Shown here: positions 8,840 to 17,496 of the stretch, piece after piece | Position numbering within the stretch: the first letter of the stretch is position 1 | How the letters are laid out: every line of letters begins with the position of its first letter | Assembly (NCBI RefSeq): GCF_018622995.1 | Contig: NZ_CP076022.1 | Span: 2,542,001 to 2,606,000, forward strand | Direction of reading: 5' to 3' | From: Arthrobacter jiangjiafuii | Lineage (GTDB): Bacteria; Actinomycetota; Actinomycetes; Actinomycetales; Micrococcaceae | DNA length: 64,000 nt | Program-made: the position numbers and the translations under genes | Notes under the pieces: generated by a model | What the model saw: the letters and a program-made list of their open reading frames with translations, nothing else | Database searches by the model: none | Told to the model about the DNA's origin: nothing

Positions 8840-9883
8840 ATGGGCGGAGGGTTTGGGACCCCGGCGGATTCCGGCGCGGCCGGCTCCGGGAGCGCTGCGC
8901 CCGCCGCGCTGACGCTGGTTATCACCACCTTCAACCGGTCCGGGTACCTGCGCGGGCTGCTGGACTCCGTGGCGGCCCTGGAGCCTGCACCGGAGCGGAT
9001 CGTGGTGGTGGACAACGCCAGCACCGATGACACCCAGGACGTGCTCACCGCTGCCGCCGCCCGGCTTTCCGTGCCCCTGGTGAACCTGCGCCTGCCGGTC
9101 AACGCCGGCGGCGCGGGCGGGTTCGCCGCGGGTGTGGAACGGGCCCTGGCCGAAGGTGCTGCGTGGCTGTGGCTGATGGACGACGACGTCGTTGTCCTCC
9201 CCGGCGCCGTGGCCGCCCTGGCCAAATGGACCGGCACCTACCAGTGCATCCACGGCCGGCGGCTGGACGACGCCGGAAGGCCCTTTTTCTGGCAGCACCG
9301 CTTCCTGCCGTTCCTGGGCATCCATGTCCCCGTCCGCGGCAACGTTTTCCAGGATTCACCCGTGTTCGAAACCAACGTGGGCTGCTTCGAGGGCATGCTC
9401 ATCTCCGCGGATGTCGCACGGCGGATCGGGCTGCCCGACGCCCGCTTTTTCATCAACGGCGACGACGAGATGTACGGCTGGCTTGCCTCCCGGATCACCG
9501 ACGTGGTGTACGTGAATGACTTTGTGCTGCAGAAGGTCCGTCCGCAGAAGCAGATCGACCTGGGCATCCGGCACCTGAACGATTCCAGCGACCTCAGCCG
9601 CTTTTATTCCATGCGGAACCGCGGCTACACAGCCCAGTACCTGCAGGCACACGGCCGGTACCACCGCGCCGGCTTTGCGCTCGGCACGCTGCTCACCGCG
9701 GCCAAGGAAATGCTGCGGCTGCTGGCCGTGGAGCACCGGATTTCCGGAGCGGGAAGCCTCTGGCGGGGCTGGCGCGAGAGCCGGATAATCCGCCGCGACA
9801 CTTCCTGGCAGCCCATGCCCGCCCTGCAGGCCCCGTCCGCCGCTGAGGCACCCTCCCCCACTGATCGGAATGACGCAGTTTGA
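8840..9883 (+). CDS. Family 2 glycosyltransferase, second GlfT1-like copy
   Basis: About 347 residues from the ATG at 8840 (one base after the upstream stop; an in-frame TTG at 8828 is also possible). It has the same signatures as its neighbour: LVITTFNRSGYLRGLL, NAGGAGGF, WLWLMDDDV and a C-terminal catalytic region with INGDDEMY. A C-terminal helical tail is rich in Ala and Pro. The pair probably adds successive residues of one lipid-linked oligosaccharide. It overlaps the following epimerase gene by 4 bases. Confidence 0.85.
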   Translation: MGGGFGTPADSGAAGSGSAAPAALTLVITTFNRSGYLRGLLDSVAALEPAPERIVVVDNASTDDTQDVLTAAAARLSVPLVNLRLPVNAGGAGGFAAGVERALAEGAAWLWLMDDDVVVLPGAVAALAKWTGTYQCIHGRRLDDAGRPFFWQHRFLPFLGIHVPVRGNVFQDSPVFETNVGCFEGMLISADVARRIGLPDARFFINGDDEMYGWLASRITDVVYVNDFVLQKVRPQKQIDLGIRHLNDSSDLSRFYSMRNRGYTAQYLQAHGRYHRAGFALGTLLTAAKEMLRLLAVEHRISGAGSLWRGWRESRIIRRDTSWQPMPALQAPSAAEAPSPTDRNDAV

Positions 9884-10884
9884 CGCAGTCCTCACCTTCT
9901 CCCGTACCAGCACCAGCACAGCAGCCCGCCGATCCGGACGCTCCGGTCTGGGCAGTGCTCGGATCCACCGGCTTCATTGGCAATGCCGTCTGCGCCGACC
10001 TGGCGGCTGCCGGGATTACGGTGCGTCCGGTCCCGGCACCGCGCCTGTCCTCGGCGGCCGCGGATGCACCGGCCCTGCTGGCTGAGGCAGTGGAACTGGA
10101 GCAGGTTCGAGCCGGGCTCGCTGCCGCTTTCACCGGTGTCCAGGTGGTGGTCAACGCTGCCGGCCTGGCTACCCCGGGCGGCACCGACTCCCCCGCCCTG
10201 CGCGGCGCCAACTCACTGCTGCCGCTGGTAGTGGCCGACGCAGCCGATGCAGCCGGCGTGCAGCGTTTTGTGCACCTGAGCAGCGCTGCCGTCCAGGGCC
10301 ACCGTCCGTTCCTGGACGAGAGCAGCCGTGTCCAGCCGTTTTCGGCCTATTCCCGGTCAAAGGCCCTGGGCGAACGTGCCCTGGCGGACCGGGCGGCCGG
10401 ATCCTGCAGCATCGTGACCATCCGCGCCACCTCGGTGCAAGGTCCGCAGCGGCCGACCACCGCCAAGCTGGCCCGCCTGGCAGCCTCGCCGCTGGCTTCG
10501 GTGGCGGGCAAGGGCACGGCTCCGTCCCCGGTCAGTTCGGTGGACTCGCTGGTGCGGTTTGTCCGTGCCGTAGGGCTGCACCAGGGCCATGTTCCCGCCG
10601 TCGTCCTCCAACCCTGGGAGCAGGCCACGGTGGCCGGAGTGCTGGAAGCTGCCGGCGGGCGCAAGCCCCTGCGGCTGCCGGCCTGGCTCTGCCGGAGCAC
10701 CCTCTGGGCCGGCTACCGGCTCTCCGCCCTGGCCGGTGAGCGGCTCCACGGAGCGCTGCGCCGGGTGGAGATGATGTGGTTTGGGCAGCGGCAGGTTCCA
10801 GGCTGGGCCGAGGAAACCGGCAATGTCCCCGAACCGCAGGTGCAGGAAGTCCTGCGCTCGGTCCGGGAACCTGCCAACCGTTAG
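9880..10884 (+). CDS. NAD-dependent epimerase/dehydratase family protein
   Basis: The 334-residue protein begins at a TTG that overlaps the upstream TGA. It has an SDR-extended fold with the cofactor loop GSTGFIGNAV (about residues 29-38) and the catalytic YSRSK after the SSAAVQG strand. It likely changes a nucleotide sugar used by the two neighbouring glycosyltransferases, but the product cannot be read from the sequence. It is the last plus-strand gene of the glycan locus and runs convergently toward tsaC. Confidence 0.75.
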   Translation: MTQSSPSPVPAPAQQPADPDAPVWAVLGSTGFIGNAVCADLAAAGITVRPVPAPRLSSAAADAPALLAEAVELEQVRAGLAAAFTGVQVVVNAAGLATPGGTDSPALRGANSLLPLVVADAADAAGVQRFVHLSSAAVQGHRPFLDESSRVQPFSAYSRSKALGERALADRAAGSCSIVTIRATSVQGPQRPTTAKLARLAASPLASVAGKGTAPSPVSSVDSLVRFVRAVGLHQGHVPAVVLQPWEQATVAGVLEAAGGRKPLRLPAWLCRSTLWAGYRLSALAGERLHGALRRVEMMWFGQRQVPGWAEETGNVPEPQVQEVLRSVREPANR

Positions 10885-10896
10885 GGCCGCGGCCCT
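10883..10896 (+). terminator. Short GC hairpin after the epimerase gene
   Basis: AGGGCC-GC-GGCCCT forms a perfect 6-bp stem overlapping the stop codon. There is no U tract, so termination is uncertain. It lies in the convergent gap before tsaC. Confidence 0.3.
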
Positions 10897-10898
10897 CT

Positions 10899-10954
10899 GG
10901 TCGAGTGGCGGGACGATGCCGCTCCCCCCGGTCGATTGTCGGGACCATGCCGCT
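10899..10954. repeat. Two-copy 25-bp direct repeat in a convergent gap
   Basis: Copies at 10899-10923 and 10930-10954 match at 22 of 25 positions (core CGGGACNATGCCGCT), with 6 bases between them. No gene covers them. Function unknown. Confidence 0.5.
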
Positions 10955-11036
10955 TGGGCGGCGGCGAAGCAGCGCGGACCCGACACTCGGCGGACCGAAA
11001 CAGCAGGTTCGCCACACTCAAAGCCAAAGCGCGGCG

Positions 11037-11699
11037 CTAGGCGTCCGGGCCCACCACGCCGGGGACGACTTCCTGCAGCTTCTCCAGGCTGATGGCGCCC
11101 AGCCGGACCACGCGCAGCACGTCTGACGTGGCGTCCACAATGGTGGAGGGGACACCGGATGCGCCGTCTGTCGGCCGCGGGCCGGCCTCGAGATAGACCT
11201 CCACCGATTCAGCCAGTTGTTCACGGGCCTGCGCGGCGTCCTGTGCTGCGGGCTGGCCGGTGCGGTTGGCAGACGACACGGCCATCGGACCGGTCAGCGC
11301 CAGCAGGTCCAGCGCGATGCGGTCATCAGGCATCCGCAGCGCCACCGTGCCCATGGTGTCGCCCAGGTCCCAGGTCAGGGACGGCTGGGAATGGAAAATC
11401 AGGGTCAGCCCGCCCGGCCAGAACGCCTCGGCGAGGGCGCGGGCGTCGTCGGACACGTCGACGGCCAGCCCGTCCATGGTCTGCATCCGGGGAATCAGCA
11501 CGGGCGGCGGCATGGACCGGCCCCGGCCCTTCGCTGCGAGCAGGGTGGCCACGGCCTGCGGGGAGAACGCGTCGGCGCCGATGCCGTACACGGTGTCGGT
11601 CGGCAGCACCACGCATGCCTTGGCGGCGATGGCCTGCTGTGCCTTGGCCAGTCCCTCGCTGAGGGCCTGAGGGTCGGTGCAGTCGTAGGTGGTAGTCAC
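11037..11699 (-). CDS. tsaC: L-threonylcarbamoyladenylate synthase (Sua5/YrdC/TsaC)
   Basis: Makes threonylcarbamoyl-AMP from threonine, bicarbonate and ATP, the first step of t6A formation at position 37 of ANN-decoding tRNAs. The 220 residues form one YrdC-like domain with the ATP/substrate motifs LPTDTVYGIGADAFS, KGRGRSMPPPVLIP and SSANRTGQPA. It lies 34 bases after prmC in the conserved prfA-prmC-tsaC order. The length is that of the single-domain TsaC form, without the C-terminal Sua5 domain. Confidence 0.93.
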   Translation of the reverse strand: MTTTYDCTDPQALSEGLAKAQQAIAAKACVVLPTDTVYGIGADAFSPQAVATLLAAKGRGRSMPPPVLIPRMQTMDGLAVDVSDDARALAEAFWPGGLTLIFHSQPSLTWDLGDTMGTVALRMPDDRIALDLLALTGPMAVSSANRTGQPAAQDAAQAREQLAESVEVYLEAGPRPTDGASGVPSTIVDATSDVLRVVRLGAISLEKLQEVVPGVVGPDA

Positions 11700-11733
11700 G
11701 GGCTGGGTGTCCTTCGTCTTCGTCTCGGGCGGT

Positions 11734-12603
11734 TTAGGTGTGGGCGGCCGTCCGCACCGCGGAGGTGGCGCGGGGGCGGCCGTTGAGGTCGGTGTGGGTG
11801 GCGACGTCCCGCCAGCAGGGCTGAGCCGACAGCAGGGCAGCGATTCGCCCGGCCTGGACTTCCGCGTGTTCCATCACAAAGTACCCCGCCGGTTTCAGCA
11901 GGCGGGCGGCGGTCCGGGCAGCGGCAAGCGGCAGTTCCAGCCCGTCCTTGCCCCCGCCGTAGAGCGCCATCGCCGGATCGTGCTCGGCCGCCTCGGGTTC
12001 GTTGGGAATGGCGTCCTCGGGAACGTACGGCGGGTTGGACACCACCACGTCGAAAGTACCGTCGTGCTCAGGCAGCGCCGTGCGCAGGTCTCCGTGCAGC
12101 AGGTGAACCCCGAGGGGATCCAGGTTCCGCTTCGCCCAGGCCAGGGCGAGCGGGGAAAGTTCGACGGCGTGTACTTCCGCGCCGCGCACCTCCGTGGCTA
12201 GGGAGGCTGCAATCGCGCCGGATCCGGTGCCCAGGTCCACCACCTTGGGCGTAACCCCTGAGACTGCAGCAGAGCGGGCGGCATCGATGGCCAGCTGGGC
12301 CACCGTCTCGGTCTCAGGCCGGGGCACAAACACCCCGGGCCCCACCAGCAGGTCCAGATAGCGGAACGACGCCGTGCCGGTCAGGTGTTGCAGCGGCACG
12401 CGGGCGGCCCGTTCGGCGACCAGCTCCGGATAGCCCGGCGGAACGGGCGCGTCGGTGAAGGCCAGGGCCTTCACCCGTCCGCGGGACTCCCCCAGCAGGT
12501 GGGCGGCCAGCAGCTCCGCGTCAACAGCCGGAGTGGGGACGCCGGCGCCGGCCAAAATGGCGGCGGCTTCCCGCAGGGCCGCCGCCAGGGTGGTGGATTC
12601 CAT
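11734..12603 (-). CDS. prmC: Release factor N5-glutamine methyltransferase PrmC (HemK)
   Basis: Uses S-adenosylmethionine to methylate the glutamine of the GGQ motif in release factors. The 289-residue protein has an N-terminal helical domain (1-75) and a Rossmann methyltransferase domain with DLGTGSGA (123-130) for SAM and the catalytic NPPY (190-193). It stands 8 bases after its substrate gene prfA, which supports the call. Confidence 0.95.
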   Translation of the reverse strand: MESTTLAAALREAAAILAGAGVPTPAVDAELLAAHLLGESRGRVKALAFTDAPVPPGYPELVAERAARVPLQHLTGTASFRYLDLLVGPGVFVPRPETETVAQLAIDAARSAAVSGVTPKVVDLGTGSGAIAASLATEVRGAEVHAVELSPLALAWAKRNLDPLGVHLLHGDLRTALPEHDGTFDVVVSNPPYVPEDAIPNEPEAAEHDPAMALYGGGKDGLELPLAAARTAARLLKPAGYFVMEHAEVQAGRIAALLSAQPCWRDVATHTDLNGRPRATSAVRTAAHT

Positions 12604-12611
12604 CGGCTTTG

Positions 12612-13691
12612 TTAGTTCTCGTCACCAATGGCGTCCAGGCGGGCCTGCTCATCCATTTCGATGGCGGCCTGGACCACGGCTTCCAGGTCGCCGTTCATCA
12701 CGGTGTCCAGGTTGTACGCCTTGTAACCGGTGCGGTGGTCCACGATCCGGTTTTCCGGGTAGTTGTAGGTACGGATCCGCTCAGAGCGGTCCATGGTGCG
12801 GATCTGGGACTTGCGGATATCGGAGTTCGTGGCGTCGATCTCCGCCTGCCGGTGCGCCAGGATGCGGGAGCGCAGCACGCGCATGCCGGCCTCGCGGTTC
12901 TGCAGCTGCGACTTTTCGTTCTGCATGGCCACCACGATGCCCGTGGGGAGGTGGGTGATGCGCACGGCGGAGTCGGTGGTGTTCACAGACTGCCCGCCGG
13001 GACCGGAGGACCGGTAGACGTCGATCTTCAGGTCGTTCTGGCTGATTTCAACTTCTTCGGGCTCGTCCACTTCAGGCAGGACCAGCACGCCGGCGGCCGA
13101 GGTGTGGATGCGTCCCTGGGATTCCGTCACGGGCACGCGCTGCACGCGGTGCACGCCGCCCTCGTACTTCAGGCGGGCATAGACGCCTTCGGCGGGGTCG
13201 TTGGAGTTGCCCTTGATCGCCATGGACACGTCCTTGAAGCCACCCAGATCCGACTCCGTGGAGCTGATGATCTCGGTCTTCCAGCCGCGGGTCTCGGCGT
13301 AGCGGGTGTACATGCGCAGCAGGTCGCCGGCGAACAGGGCCGCCTCGTCGCCGCCTTCGCCGCCCTTGACCTCGATGATGACGTCGCGGCCGTCATTGGG
13401 GTCGCGGGGAATCAGCAGGCGGCGCAGCTTCTCCTGCGCATCGTCGAGCTGCTCCTTCAGGACCGGAACCTCGGCGGCGAATTCGGGGTCTTCCGCTGCC
13501 ATTTCCGATGCGGCGGCCAGGTCGTCTTCGAGGGCGTGCCACTTGTTGTATGCGTCCACGATGCGGCTGAGTTCGGCGTAGCGCCGTCCGAGCCTGCGGG
13601 CCAGGCCCTGGTCCGCGTGTACTGCCGGATCGGAGAGCCGCAGCTGCAGTTCAGCGTGCTCATCCAACAGGCCCTGTATGGACTCAAACAT
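12612..13691 (-). CDS. prfA: Peptide chain release factor 1
   Basis: Recognises UAA and UAG and triggers peptide release on the ribosome. The 359-residue protein shows the RF1-type stop-codon reading motif PVT (187-189) within [14 protein letters not shown], and the catalytic GGQ (232-234) in [16 protein letters not shown]. Length matches RF1. In M. tuberculosis rpmE lies between rho and prfA; the 206-base gap here contains no ribosomal protein gene. Confidence 0.97.
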   Translation of the reverse strand: MFESIQGLLDEHAELQLRLSDPAVHADQGLARRLGRRYAELSRIVDAYNKWHALEDDLAAASEMAAEDPEFAAEVPVLKEQLDDAQEKLRRLLIPRDPNDGRDVIIEVKGGEGGDEAALFAGDLLRMYTRYAETRGWKTEIISSTESDLGGFKDVSMAIKGNSNDPAEGVYARLKYEGGVHRVQRVPVTESQGRIHTSAAGVLVLPEVDEPEEVEISQNDLKIDVYRSSGPGGQSVNTTDSAVRITHLPTGIVVAMQNEKSQLQNREAGMRVLRSRILAHRQAEIDATNSDIRKSQIRTMDRSERIRTYNYPENRIVDHRTGYKAYNLDTVMNGDLEAVVQAAIEMDEQARLDAIGDEN

Positions 13692-13897
13692 CTTTTACGT
13701 TCCTCTTTCGACTGTGGACCCGGTCCAGGGGTGGACGGATCCTTGTTGCACTGGTGCCTGTGGCACACGTTCTTACCTGCCCACCAGCAGTTTAACGGCC
13801 GCGGCGCTGACACAAACGCGCGTTAACTGCCAAGCCGCCCAGGCTCCCGCGCTTCCGCAGTGCGGAAACGTGGGGCATGAGCGGCTCGGTAAGGCAG

Positions 13898-16111
13898 CTA
13901 GTCGTCCTTGGTGCCCAGGGTGGTCTTCTGGATCTGCATCAGGAATTCCACGTTGGACTGCGTCTCGCGGATCTTTCCGGTGAGCAGTTCCAGCGCCGAC
14001 TGGGTGTCCAGGCCGGACAGGACCCGGCGCAGCTTCCACATGATCTTGACTTCATCAGGGGAAAGCAGGTTCTCTTCGCGGCGGGTACCGGACGCGTTGA
14101 CGTCCACGGCCGGGAAGATGCGCTTGTCCGCAAGGTTGCGGGACAGGCGCAGTTCCATGTTGCCGGTTCCCTTGAATTCCTCGAAGATGACCTCGTCCAT
14201 CTTGGATCCGGTCTCCACCAGGGCCGTGGCCAGGATGGTGAGCGAGCCGCCGTTTTCGATGTTGCGGGCAGCACCGAAGAAACGCTTGGGCGGGTACAGC
14301 GCGGACGAGTCCACGCCACCGGAGAGGATACGGCCCGACGCCGGAGCGGCCAGGTTGTAGGCGCGGCCCAGGCGGGTCATGGAGTCCAGGAGGACGACGA
14401 CGTCGTTCCCCATCTCCACGAGGCGCTTGGCACGCTCGATGGCCAGTTCGGCAACCGTGGTGTGGTCATCTGCGGGACGGTCGAAGGTGGAGGCAATGAC
14501 CTCACCCTTGACCGTGCGCTGCATGTCGGTGACTTCTTCAGGGCGCTCGTCCACGAGGACCATCATGAGGTGGACCTCAGGATTGTTGATCGTGATTGCG
14601 TTGGCAATCGCCTGCAGAATCAGGGTCTTGCCGGCCTTCGGCGGGGAAACGATCAGGCCGCGCTGGCCCTTGCCGATCGGAGCCACCAGGTCAATGACGC
14701 GGGGGCCGATCACCTTGGCGGACGTCTCCAGGCGCAGGCGCTCGGAGGGGTACAGCGGAACCAGCTTGGAGAACTCCACGCGGTCCTTGTTGTCTTCGGC
14801 GGGCTTGCCGTTGACGGTGGTCAGACGGACCAGCGCGTTGAACTTCTGGCGCTGGTTGCCGCCCTGGCTCTCGCCTTCGCGGGGGGCGCGGATGGCGCCA
14901 ACGACGGCGTCGCCCTTGCGCAGGTTGTACTTCTTGACCTGGGCCAGGGAGACGTAGACATCGTTCGGGCCCGGCAGGTAGCCGGAGGTGCGGACGAACG
15001 CATAGTTCTCCAGGACGTCCAGGATGCCGGCAACGGGCAGCAGGACGTCGTCCTCTGTTACCTCGACATCGTCGACATCCGGGTTCTGGTTCCGGTTGCG
15101 GCGGCGCTCGTTGCGGTCACGGAAACGGTCGTTCCGGTCGCTGCGGTCGTTCCGGTCGTTACGATCGCTGCGGTCATTCCGGTCGCCGCGGTCGTTGCGG
15201 TCGTTGCGGTTGCGGTTGCGGCGGTTGCGTCCGCGGCCGTTCTCGTCCGAGTCCTCACGGGAATCCCGCTCGCCGCGGTTGTTTTCCCGCTCACCGCGGT
15301 TGTTTTCCCGCTCGTTGCGGTTGTTTTCCCGCTCGTTGCGGTTGTTTTCCCGCTCGCCGCGGTTGTTTTCCCGCTCGCCGCGCTTGTTCTCCCGCTCGCC
15401 GCGGTTGTTCTCGCGCTCATTGCGGTTGTTCTCGCGACGGTCCTCGGAAGGTGCCTCCGAGGCGTTCGGGGCGGACTCTGCAGCCTGCTCCGGCTTGGCC
15501 TCGGCACGGCCGTTCTCGGCGCGGCTGTTCTCGCGGTTGTTCTCGCGGTTGTTTTCGCGGCTGTTCTCGGAGGTTCCCTCGCTGTCGGCGCGGCGGCTGC
15601 GTGAGCGGCGGTTGCTGCGCTCACGCGGAGCATCCTCGCGGGAATTGTCCTCGCGCGGTGCCTCGGCGGCCGGGGCCTGTGCTGCGGGCGCGGCTTCCAC
15701 CGGTGCTTCAGCGGCCGGAGCAGTGACTACTCCGTCACTGGCGGCGCGGCGGTTGCGGTTGCGGGTCCGGGTGGGACGCTCAGGAGCGGCCTGCTCGGCG
15801 GCGGGTGCTTCGACTGCCGGAGCCGCTGCGCGGTCCGAACCGGCCTTGGCGCCCTCGGCCTGTGCACTGTCGGTCTTGGCACCGCGCACCGGGCGGTCGG
15901 CAACTGCGCCGCCCCGCTGGTGGTTGGAGATGGCCGTTACGAGATCTCCCTTGCGCATGCGGGATCCGCCGGTGATGCCGAGCTGGCCGGCAAGTGCCTG
16001 GAGCTGTGCAAGCTTCAGGCCTGCGAGACCGGAGCTTTTTGAAGTCGCTTCGCCGTTGTTTCCGGCGATTGCTGAATCCACACCTGTTGTCAGGTCAGTG
16101 GTGTCTGTCAC
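13898..16111 (-). CDS. rho: Transcription termination factor Rho with long Arg/Asn-rich insertion
   Basis: Hexameric RNA-dependent ATPase that ends transcription. The 737-residue protein has the Rho_N helical domain (about 28-66), then an inserted disordered region (about 67-348), the RNA-binding OB fold (about 353-430) and the RecA-like ATPase with Walker A SPPKAGKT (489-496). E. coli Rho has 419 residues; the extra length is the insertion, typical of high-GC actinobacteria. The insertion contains Ala/Pro/Glu-rich sequence, eight ENNRxER heptads (227-282) and a run of DRNDR-like units (303-331). A long leader precedes the gene. Confidence 0.97.
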   Translation of the reverse strand: MTDTTDLTTGVDSAIAGNNGEATSKSSGLAGLKLAQLQALAGQLGITGGSRMRKGDLVTAISNHQRGGAVADRPVRGAKTDSAQAEGAKAGSDRAAAPAVEAPAAEQAAPERPTRTRNRNRRAASDGVVTAPAAEAPVEAAPAAQAPAAEAPREDNSREDAPRERSNRRSRSRRADSEGTSENSRENNRENNRENSRAENGRAEAKPEQAAESAPNASEAPSEDRRENNRNERENNRGERENKRGERENNRGERENNRNERENNRNERENNRGERENNRGERDSREDSDENGRGRNRRNRNRNDRNDRGDRNDRSDRNDRNDRSDRNDRFRDRNERRRNRNQNPDVDDVEVTEDDVLLPVAGILDVLENYAFVRTSGYLPGPNDVYVSLAQVKKYNLRKGDAVVGAIRAPREGESQGGNQRQKFNALVRLTTVNGKPAEDNKDRVEFSKLVPLYPSERLRLETSAKVIGPRVIDLVAPIGKGQRGLIVSPPKAGKTLILQAIANAITINNPEVHLMMVLVDERPEEVTDMQRTVKGEVIASTFDRPADDHTTVAELAIERAKRLVEMGNDVVVLLDSMTRLGRAYNLAAPASGRILSGGVDSSALYPPKRFFGAARNIENGGSLTILATALVETGSKMDEVIFEEFKGTGNMELRLSRNLADKRIFPAVDVNASGTRREENLLSPDEVKIMWKLRRVLSGLDTQSALELLTGKIRETQSNVEFLMQIQKTTLGTKDD
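15266..15433 (-). repeat. Eight tandem 21-bp units inside rho
   Basis: Eight in-frame copies encode ENN/KR-G/N-ER heptads, residues 227-282 of Rho. Units are near-identical at the DNA level, so copy number could change by slippage without breaking the frame. The repeats are coding, and there are no CRISPR-type spacers. Confidence 0.9.
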
Positions 16112-16401
16112 GAAGGATCCTTCCCCCTCGTCGGGCGGTCCGGCGCAGTGCCGGCCGCGGATGATTTGGCCCTGGTCCCCCTATGGTCAGACATGGGGGT
16201 CAGGGTTCGCCGGTACCGGTGAAAGCCCGGACATCGGCGAATCTACAAAGGTGCCTCTTGGAAAAGAATCCACAGGAGTCTGGTCAGCTTCGCTGCCGAA
16301 CTATGCGGCATTCAAGGGCACTGGCCGTGTCTTGGCAGTACCCGGAAGGCTGCACCGAGAATTGCACTTCCGCACGTGAACAAGTGTCTTCAACACGGTG
16401 T
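16112..16401 (-). promoter_or_regulatory. Long untranslated leader of rho
   Basis: No convincing gene lies in this stretch. It holds a bulged hairpin at 16177-16199 (CCCCC-T-ATG against CATGGGGG) and the palindrome CCGGTACCGG at 16210-16219. If the promoter at 16408-16436 is right, the rho mRNA has a leader of about 290 bases. Autoregulation by Rho in its leader is known for E. coli; here it is only a possibility. Confidence 0.45.
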
Positions 16402-16407
16402 TTGGAC

Positions 16408-16436
16408 AAAATATGCCCTGCACAACGGATTTTCAA
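16408..16436 (-). promoter_or_regulatory. Probable sigma-70-type promoter of rho
   Basis: On the minus strand TTGAAA (16436-16431) and TATTTT (16413-16408) are separated by exactly 17 bases. This is the best promoter match seen upstream of rho, in an otherwise AT-richer patch. Confidence 0.6.
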
Positions 16437-16479
16437 CAAATTTTCAGGGCGGCCCAGAAGCGGACGGCCTGATACGGGA

Positions 16480-16511
16480 GCACAAAAACGGTTCTACCGA
16501 AGACGGTTACT
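16480..16511 (-). terminator. Possible terminator after thrB
   Basis: On the minus strand the thrB stop is followed by AACCG-TCTT-CGGT, a second ACCGT arm and then TTTTT. The stem is short, so the call is moderate to weak. Confidence 0.4.
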
Positions 16512-17490
16512 ACCGTAGGTGCTCTTCCACTCTAGCACCATCTCGGTCAACGCTCAGCCGTAAAACGCGCCAGGATTGCGTAGTTCCCGCCGCCTCAAGA
16601 TGCCCGTTGATCAGGGACTGCGCTTCCTGAGCCTGCACCTGGCCCGCAGCCAGCGCCATGACGGTTGGCCCGGCCCCGGAGATCACCGCGGCCACCCCGT
16701 TTTCCCGCAGGTGGCGCACCAGCGCGGCACTGGGTTCCATCGCGGCCGCCCGGTAGTCCTGGTGCAGGAAATCGACCGTGCCCGGCAGCAGCATCGCCGG
16801 CTGCGCGGCAAGGGCGTGGATCAGCAGGGCAGAACGGCCGGAGTTGGCAGCCGCGTCGGCGTGCGGAACAGTGTCTGGGAGCAGTCCGCGTGCACTTTCG
16901 GTGGACAGCTCGTTGGACGGCACCGCGGCCACCGGAATGATGTCCGGGTGCACCGGGGCGGTGACGGAGCGGAACGCTCCCTCTTCTTCCCAGGAGATGG
17001 CCAACCCTCCGGCCAGCGCCGGAGCCACGTTGTCCGGATGACCTTCCAGCCGCGAGCACAGATCCAGCAGGGCTGCAGCGTCGAGGCGGTGCCCGGCCGG
17101 GAGCAGGGCGTTGCCGGCCAGGACACCGGACACGATGGCCGAGGCCGAGGAACCCAGGCCGCGGCCGTGCGGAATGATGTTTTCCGCGTCCAGTTCCAGC
17201 CCCTGCAGCGCATAGCCGGCCGATTCCACCGTGAGGCGGATCGTGCGGACCACCAAGTGGGTCTCATCGGTGGGCAGCGTTCCAGCACCCTCGCCGGTGA
17301 TGCGGACCAGGGTTCCGGGCTCGCCCGAGGTGCGCACCCGCACCGTGTCGTACAGGCCCACGGCCAGGCCCAGGCTGTCAAAGCCCGGGCCCAGGTTGGC
17401 GCTGGTGGCCGGCACCCGCACGGTGACGTCCTGCCCGGGGGCGACGGCGGCGGCGGCGCGGGAGAGTTCCGCGGAGTTACTCACGTGCAT
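16510..17490 (-). CDS. thrB: Homoserine kinase
   Basis: GHMP-family kinase that phosphorylates homoserine with ATP to O-phosphohomoserine in threonine synthesis. The 326-residue protein has the N-terminal VPATSANLGPGFDSLG substrate segment, the ATP-binding GRGLGSSASA loop and the C-terminal ISGAGPTVMAL motif. It ends the hom-thrC-thrB operon, 6 bases after thrC. Confidence 0.96.
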   Translation of the reverse strand: MHVSNSAELSRAAAAVAPGQDVTVRVPATSANLGPGFDSLGLAVGLYDTVRVRTSGEPGTLVRITGEGAGTLPTDETHLVVRTIRLTVESAGYALQGLELDAENIIPHGRGLGSSASAIVSGVLAGNALLPAGHRLDAAALLDLCSRLEGHPDNVAPALAGGLAISWEEEGAFRSVTAPVHPDIIPVAAVPSNELSTESARGLLPDTVPHADAAANSGRSALLIHALAAQPAMLLPGTVDFLHQDYRAAAMEPSAALVRHLRENGVAAVISGAGPTVMALAAGQVQAQEAQSLINGHLEAAGTTQSWRVLRLSVDRDGARVEEHLR

Positions 17491-17496
17491 GTCTGC

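Noticed and set aside
13692-13897. Place where rpmE is expected between rho and prfA
   Set aside because: No frame on either strand encodes an L31-like protein; the gene is simply not here.
15266-15433. Short tandem repeats that look like a CRISPR array at first sight
   Set aside because: The repeats are directly joined, have no unique spacers, and are in frame inside rho.
13877-15604. 575-residue plus-strand frame with a hydrophobic Val/Ala-rich end, resembling a membrane protein
   Set aside because: The hydrophobic run is the antisense reading of the Arg/Asn repeats of Rho, not a real membrane domain.
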